Assembly (NCBI RefSeq): GCF_000143885.2
Contig: NC_018581.1
Location: forward strand, 992,001-1,056,000
Direction: 5' to 3'
Length of the DNA stretch: 64,000 bases
Source: Gordonia sp. KTR9
Lineage (GTDB): Bacteria > Actinomycetota > Actinomycetes > Mycobacteriales > Mycobacteriaceae
The translations under genes were made by a program, and so were the position numbers. Under the pieces are notes generated by a model, which had not been told where the DNA came from, did no database searches, and worked only from the letters and a program-made list of their open reading frames with translations. Below are positions 59,246 to 64,000 of the stretch, piece by piece (the stretch's first letter is position 1; each line of letters begins with the position of its first letter).

Positions 59246-60541
59246 TCAGGAGCTCCTCTCCGGGTCGTGCTGGACGATGATCTCGGCCGGGATGACCGGG
59301 GGTAGCGGGAGGCTGGTGTCGTTCTCCTCGGTCGCGACCGCCTCCTCCCACTCCTCGCCGACGCGGGCGTCGCCCTCCCAGGCGTCGTTGACGTTCTCGT
59401 GGTCGACCTTGTTCTCCTGCGCGCGCCAGTACATGTAGCCCGACGCCGCGACCAGCACCGCGAAGATGATGAGCGCTCCGGTGACGTCGCCGAAGAGGTG
59501 CGCGATGAAGTAGCAGGCGGCGCCGACCGCGCCGGCGGCCGGCAGGGTGGTCACCCAGGCGACGGCCATCCGGCCGGCGACCGACCAGCGGACCTGGGCG
59601 CCCTTGCGGCCCACCCCCGAGCCCAGGATCGAGCCCGTGGCCACCTGTGTGGTCGACAGCGCCATACCCGCCGCGCTCGAGGTGAGGATGATGGCGGCCG
59701 ACGAGGCCTCGGCGGCCATGCCCTGCGGCGAGGTGATCTCCACGAGACCCTTGCCGAGGGTGCGGATGATCCGCCAGCCTCCGAGGTACGTGCCGATCGC
59801 GATGGCGGCCGCGCAGCTGAGGACCACCCAGAACGGGAGGCCGTGGCTGACGCTGGACGCCTCGAGGTGCCCGGTCGCGATCAGCGCCATGGCGATGACG
59901 CCCATCGTCTTCTGGGCGTCACCGGTGCCGTGGGCCAGCGAGACGAGCGATGCGGTGGCGACCTGTCCGTAGCGGAAGCCGTTCTCCTTCTCCCGGTCGG
60001 CGATCCGGCGGGTGATCGCGAAGACCAGCCAGGTGCCGCAGCCCGCGACGAGACATGCGATGACGGGCGCGAAGAGCGCGGGGATCAGGATCTTGGAGGT
60101 GATCCCGGACCAGTTGATGCCGCTGACCCCGATCGCGGCCAGCCCCGAACCGATCAGTCCGCCGAACAGGGCGTGGGACGAACTCGAGGGCAGGCCGAAC
60201 AGCCAGGTGAAGAGATTCCACAGGATGCCGCCGATGAGCCCGGCGAAGATGATCAGCAGTGCCGTCGTCGCCGACAGGCCGGCCACCAGCTCGCCGGCGT
60301 CGGGGCCGGATGTCTGCTGGATCTCCAGCACGTCCTTGGTGATGGTCGCGGCGACCTCCACGGACAGGAAGGCGCCGACCAGGTTGAGCACCGCCGACAG
60401 CCCGACCGCGACCTTCGGCTTGAGAGCGCCGGTGGCGATCGACGTCGCCATGGCGTTGCCGGTGTCGTGGAAGCCGTTGGTGAAATCGAAGCCGAGGGCT
60501 GTGATCACCAACAGCACCAGGATCAGCATCTCGCCGCTCAT
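59246..60541 (-). CDS. pitA: Low-affinity inorganic phosphate transporter PitA
   Basis: PitA imports metal-phosphate with protons. The 431-residue protein has about ten helices in two halves, with the PiT signatures FDFTNGFHDTGNAMATSIATGAL (near 20-40) and SLAHGTGDAQKTMGVIAMAL (near 210-230), the GxNDxANA-like motifs of the family, and a long acidic C-terminus (VDHENVNDAWEGDARVGEEWEEA). ATG 60541 gives the conserved short start MSGEMLILVLLVITALGFDF; a 10-residue longer reading begins at 60571. Confidence 0.93.
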   Translation of the reverse strand: MSGEMLILVLLVITALGFDFTNGFHDTGNAMATSIATGALKPKVAVGLSAVLNLVGAFLSVEVAATITKDVLEIQQTSGPDAGELVAGLSATTALLIIFAGLIGGILWNLFTWLFGLPSSSSHALFGGLIGSGLAAIGVSGINWSGITSKILIPALFAPVIACLVAGCGTWLVFAITRRIADREKENGFRYGQVATASLVSLAHGTGDAQKTMGVIAMALIATGHLEASSVSHGLPFWVVLSCAAAIAIGTYLGGWRIIRTLGKGLVEITSPQGMAAEASSAAIILTSSAAGMALSTTQVATGSILGSGVGRKGAQVRWSVAGRMAVAWVTTLPAAGAVGAACYFIAHLFGDVTGALIIFAVLVAASGYMYWRAQENKVDHENVNDAWEGDARVGEEWEEAVATEENDTSLPLPPVIPAEIIVQHDPERSS

Positions 60542-60682
60542 GGTGATGATTGTGGGACCTACCGCCCCCATTTTCCTAAAATCCCGGCACAGTTCCGCCG
60601 AACGGGACCCGGGCGGGGCCTACCTATCGGACGTTCAACAGACTCTCGGAAACCGGGCGTCCCTGTGGAAGAATCCAACGGC

Positions 60683-61747
60683 ATGACATCGATGAAGCTG
60701 GGCATGCCGATCAACTACGCGGGGGACTTCCGCGAGACCATCAACAACCTCGCGGACTTCGAAGCGGCGGGCGTGCAGCGCATCGCGGTCCCGGAGGCCT
60801 ACAGCTTCGACGCCGTCTCCCAGCTCGGTTACATCGCGGCCAAGACCGAGACGATGGAACTGCAGACCGCGATCCTCCCGATGTACTCGCGTACGCCCAC
60901 CAACCTGGCGATGACCGCGGCCGGCCTCGACTACATCAGCGGCGGCCGGGCGGTGCTCGGTATCGGCGCGTCGGGTCCGCAGGTGATCGAGGGATTCCAC
61001 GGGGTCAAGTACGACTATCCGCTGGGTCGCGCCCGCGAGCACGCGGAGATCTGCCGGATGGTCTGGCGCCGCGAGAAGCTGAACTACCAGGGCAAGCACT
61101 ACACGCTGCCGCTCGACGAGGAGCACGGCGGTTCGGGGCTGGGCAAGCCGCTGAAGATCATCAACCACCCGGTGCGGGACAACATCCCGCTGCTCCTCGC
61201 CGCCATCGGCCCCAAGAACATCGAACTCGCCGCCGAGATGTTCGACGAGCTGCAGCCGATCCTGTTCCACCCGGAGCAGATCGACGCGGCCTTCGGTGAG
61301 TCGCTCGCGGCGGGCAAGGCCAAGCGGGATGCGTCGCTGGGCGATCTGGGCATCGTCGTGCAGGCCACCGCGCGCATCTCCGACGACGCCGAGCAGATCG
61401 ACAACGCCAAGCAGCTCGTGCGTCATCACGCCGCCCTGTACATCGGCGGGATGGGCGCGCGCGGCAAGAACTTCTACAACCAGCTCGCCGTCCGTTACGG
61501 CTACGTCGACGAGGCGAAGCTGATCCAGGACCTCTATCTGGACGGCAAGAAGGCGGAGGCCGCGGCCGCGGTTCCCGAGGACCTCGTCACGTCGATGTCG
61601 CTGATCGGTTCCAAGGCCCAGGTGGCCGAGCGGGTCGCGGCGTTCCGCGAAGCCGGCGTCACGTGCATCCTCGCCTCGCCCACCGCGCCGACCCACGCCG
61701 AGCGTGTCGCCGAGGTCGAGCAGCTGCGCGACGTCTTCGGGGGCTGA
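60683..61747 (+). CDS. LLM-class F420-dependent oxidoreductase
   Basis: The 354-residue TIM-barrel enzyme of the luciferase-like group opens KLGMPINYAGDFRETINNLADFEAAGVQRIAVPEAYSFDAVSQLGYIAAKTETMELQTAILPMYSRTP, and has ISGGRAVLGIGASGPQVIEGFHGVKYDYPLGRAREHAEICRMVW, the standard F420-binding barrel pattern; it would reduce or oxidise an unknown compound with cofactor F420. It closely resembles mycobacterial proteins of this class. ATG 60692 is an alternative start. It is divergent from pitA (141 bp). Confidence 0.85.
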   Translation: MTSMKLGMPINYAGDFRETINNLADFEAAGVQRIAVPEAYSFDAVSQLGYIAAKTETMELQTAILPMYSRTPTNLAMTAAGLDYISGGRAVLGIGASGPQVIEGFHGVKYDYPLGRAREHAEICRMVWRREKLNYQGKHYTLPLDEEHGGSGLGKPLKIINHPVRDNIPLLLAAIGPKNIELAAEMFDELQPILFHPEQIDAAFGESLAAGKAKRDASLGDLGIVVQATARISDDAEQIDNAKQLVRHHAALYIGGMGARGKNFYNQLAVRYGYVDEAKLIQDLYLDGKKAEAAAAVPEDLVTSMSLIGSKAQVAERVAAFREAGVTCILASPTAPTHAERVAEVEQLRDVFGG

Positions 61748-62302
61748 TCTCGTTCATCGTGGAGTTGATCCGAATGCGGCGGTCTGTTGTCACAGGTCGT
61801 CGTATTCGTTTCTCCGGCCATTCGCTGTTCGGGTGCAATTCCGCGACATTTCACCACACTTCGACGATGGTCTGAGAACGTGAACCAATTCGACCGTCAA
61901 ATAGGCGATGTTTATTCACGCTGGGAATTCGAGGGCCACTCAGGCCAATCGGTGGTCCCGAGTTGTACGCGCTCAATTAGTCCCATAGGCTCTCCGTATC
62001 CTGCTTGGTGCGCGTCGGATTCGGCAGACTGGCCGTGTCGAGTCACTTCCGGGTCGTACTGACGAGGAACGTCTGACAATCGGTGGCGGGCCAACGAATC
62101 GCCGACGGATCCCACGGTCGGCGAAGATGTGATCAGAGGACGGAACATGACGAGTGAGGCGAGGCGTTGAGTTGTATCGCGCCGTTGTTTCCGCCTCGTC
62201 GCACTCGTATGTCGTTTTGTCGAGGACCGGGGGGATCAGACGGTCGGCCCGGGCCGTGAGCCCGGGTCTTTCCGGCCGTAGGTGCGAACGCCGGGACGTC
62301 GC
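61748..62302 (+). promoter_or_regulatory. 555-nt leader/intergenic region before the NRPS
   Basis: No gene is convincing here. The first 250 nt are clearly A+T-richer (about 52% G+C by eye) than the flanks. TAGGCT (61986-61991) is a possible -10 box with a leader of about 300 nt. CGTGAA (61879-61884) and TTCACG (61915-61920) form a spaced inverted repeat. A hairpin CCCGGGC-CGTGA-GCCCGGG (62248-62266) followed by TCTTT lies 37 nt before the ATG and could be an attenuator. No IdeR box was found. Confidence 0.4.
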
Positions 62303-64000
62303 ATGAACAACTCGCCCGATCCCGAGACGGCGGCACCGAACTCTCCGCGGCCCTTCGCGCTCAGCGCCGCCCAGCGATCGCTGTGGTTCACCCAGCAGGC
62401 GGCGCTCGATGTGCCGATCAACGTCGCCCAGTACGTCGAGATCGACGGTCCCATCGACGCCGACTTGTTCGTGCGCGCGACCAGCGAGGTGGTGCAGCGC
62501 GCGCAATTCACCCAGCTCCGGTTCGTCGACACCGACGACGGTCTGGTCGGCGTGTACGACCCCGGCCTGCATTACTGGGCGGACATCATCGATCTCCGTG
62601 ACCGACCGGATCCGCGTGCCGTCGCCGAGGAGATGATGGCGCAGGACTATTCGCGTCCGCTCGATCCGCGCGTGGACCGGACTGCGCGCGGGTGCCTGTT
62701 CCGGCTGTCCGACGACAAGTCGCTGGTCTACAACCGGGGCCATCACCTGCTCTCGGACGGTATGGGCGGCAAGGACCGGATGGTCGAGGCCCTGGCGGCC
62801 TATCACGCGGCGGTGACCGGCGAGCCCGCTCCGCCGCAGAAGCCGGTCGATCTGGATCTGCCGGCCCGGGCCGACGCCGAGTATCGCGAGTCGAAGCGTT
62901 TCGGCACCGACCGCGCGTACTGGCGGGAGAACATGGCGGGCGTCGGCATCGCCGCGACGCTGGCGCACCGTCCGGGGCGTCCGACCGCGGTGGCCCGACG
63001 CGTCGCGTCCGCGGTGCCGCCCGCCACCATGGCGAGGCTGCGGGAGGCCGCACACCATGGTTCGACGATGTTGCCGAACGTGCTCGTCGCCGCTTTCGCC
63101 GCCTACCTCGGCCGGGCGGCCGCACGGGGCGACGAGGTCATCTTCCAGTTCCCGGTCGCCGCGCGGACGACTGCGGCGCTGCGGGCCACACCTCTGCCGG
63201 TGGCCAACATCGTGCCGCTGCGGACCGGGGTCACCGGAGCGGGCACGGTCGCCGACGCGCTACAGACCACCCAGGCCGCACTCATGGGTGCGCTGCGGCA
63301 TCAGCGTTACCGTGGCGAGGACATCTGGGCCGACGTCGCCGGCGACGAGGCCTCCGGGGCGACGCCGCGGACGGCGGCCCAGGAACGTTCTGGTCCGATG
63401 CTCAACCTGATGCTGTTCGAGCGCGAATTCCCTTGCGGGCAGGCGCGGGCCACGTTCCACATCCTGACCGTGGGCCCGGCCGACGATCTGACGATCAACA
63501 TCTACCCGGTACCCGGCGAGGACCAGGACTCCTCGCTGATGATCGGCGTCGAGGCGAATCCCAACCGGTACGACGACGCCGAGGTCGCCGAACACCACGC
63601 TCAATTCCTGTCGATGCTCGACACGTTCGCCGACGCATTCCTCCACGCCCCGGACACCCGGGTCGACGACCTCCCGCTGCGATTCCCCGACGACGGTTCG
63701 TACCGGGTGTCGTCGGAGGGCGAGGTACCCGATGAGGCCCCGGACACCGTCTGGGACGCCGTCTCCGACGTCGCTGCCCGTCGCCGGCACGAGCCTGCTG
63801 TCGAGTTCCCCGGAACGTCGTCGCCGGCGCCGCTCACCTTCGAGCAACTGCACGCTCGTGCGCGCCGACTCGGCGCACAGCTGCGCACCCTCGGTGCGCG
63901 TCCCGGGGCCACGGTCGCCATCGCCGTCGCGTCGGATGCGGACCGGCTGCTGGCCTGGTGGGCCGTCGCCGCCTCGGGGGCCGCTGCACTCCTGCTCGAT
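62303..64000 (+). CDS. Nonribosomal peptide synthetase, N-terminal part (condensation + start of adenylation)
   Basis: The first 566 residues run off the window. After a short polar start, a condensation domain (about 15-460) shows core C1 FALSAAQRSLWFTQQ, the active-site motif HHLLSDG within NRGHHLLSDGMGG, and C-terminal motifs (VIFQFPVAARTT; ANIVPLRTG). An adenylation domain opens about residue 500 (LTFEQLHARARRLGAQLRTLGARPG; A2 LLAWWAVAASGAAALLLD). A condensation domain first in the protein suggests either N-acylation of the first amino acid or acceptance of a chain from another synthetase. Product unknown; siderophore or lipopeptide are both possible. The start lacks a clear ribosome site. 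Confidence 0.9.
   Translation, partial: MNNSPDPETAAPNSPRPFALSAAQRSLWFTQQAALDVPINVAQYVEIDGPIDADLFVRATSEVVQRAQFTQLRFVDTDDGLVGVYDPGLHYWADIIDLRDRPDPRAVAEEMMAQDYSRPLDPRVDRTARGCLFRLSDDKSLVYNRGHHLLSDGMGGKDRMVEALAAYHAAVTGEPAPPQKPVDLDLPARADAEYRESKRFGTDRAYWRENMAGVGIAATLAHRPGRPTAVARRVASAVPPATMARLREAAHHGSTMLPNVLVAAFAAYLGRAAARGDEVIFQFPVAARTTAALRATPLPVANIVPLRTGVTGAGTVADALQTTQAALMGALRHQRYRGEDIWADVAGDEASGATPRTAAQERSGPMLNLMLFEREFPCGQARATFHILTVGPADDLTINIYPVPGEDQDSSLMIGVEANPNRYDDAEVAEHHAQFLSMLDTFADAFLHAPDTRVDDLPLRFPDDGSYRVSSEGEVPDEAPDTVWDAVSDVAARRRHEPAVEFPGTSSPAPLTFEQLHARARRLGAQLRTLGARPGATVAIAVASDADRLLAWWAVAASGAAALLLD

Noticed and set aside
61748..62302. IdeR (iron) box upstream of the NRPS
   Set aside because: No 19-bp TTAGG...CCTAA type dyad could be found on either strand of this region.

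Overview
The window is about 68% G+C, with many GTG/TTG starts, 4-nt (RTGA) gene overlaps, and mycothiol, menaquinone and bS22 genes. This points to a mycolic-acid actinobacterium (Mycobacteriales), most likely Gordonia or a close relative. Gene order from mshA to pitA follows the Mycobacterium tuberculosis stretch around Rv0486-Rv0546c almost gene for gene, and that conserved order supports many of the calls. The genus is inferred from gene order and intergenic repeats; nothing was searched.

Layout. 1-0.43 kb: start of a zinc/manganese-type ABC binding lipoprotein with a Zur-like site. 0.5-9.4 kb: mshA, a YbjN protein, an acyl-CoA ligase, an APC permease, gpmA, a small GNAT and the senX3-regX3 phosphate two-component system, preceded by a three-repeat PHO-like box. 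9.4-19.1 kb: a Cys-rich protein, ppx, a long disordered membrane protein, an isomerase, a thioesterase, proC, an excisionase-like HTH, the 33-residue ribosomal protein bS22, an epimerase and an acyltransferase. 19.2-22.4 kb: accessory genes (medium-chain dehydrogenase, DUF222/HNH protein) beside an extragenic repeat. 22.4-30.0 kb: HAD phosphatase, glutaredoxin, and the rex-hemA-hemC-hemD-(hemB) tetrapyrrole cluster with a textbook Rex operator. 30.0-32.0 kb: three coupled membrane proteins with repeat tails. 32.0-41.6 kb: an accessory block that splits hemB from hemL, holding a catalase-fold-like protein, a manganese catalase, an acyl-CoA oxidase divergent from a TetR regulator, an acyl-CoA dehydrogenase, a YdcF protein, a semialdehyde dehydrogenase and an SGNH lipoprotein with a tandem-repeat linker. 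41.7-47.9 kb: hemL, a phosphatase and the system II cytochrome c maturation genes (TlpA, CcdA, ResB, CcsB). 47.9-55.4 kb: an XRE regulator, a BldC-like regulator, a Cds1-like enzyme, a MacB/FtsX-type exporter and an HTH plus Clp-N pair. 55.4-60.5 kb: menA, menE, DUF3349, a small membrane protein and pitA, interrupted by a frameshifted AbiEi/DUF559 gene between two copies of a 23-nt palindrome. 60.7-64.0 kb: an F420-dependent oxidoreductase, a long A+T-richer leader and the start of an NRPS.

How it fits together. Haem synthesis (hemACDBL) and haem attachment (Ccs system) lie close together, with Rex linking haem supply to NADH/NAD+ state; menA/menE make the quinone of the same respiratory chain. 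SenX3-RegX3, PitA and Ppx form a phosphate/polyphosphate theme. About a dozen starts lie 6-7 nt after a TANNNT -10 box, the geometry of leaderless transcripts. No tRNA, rRNA, CRISPR array, intact insertion sequence or prophage was seen.
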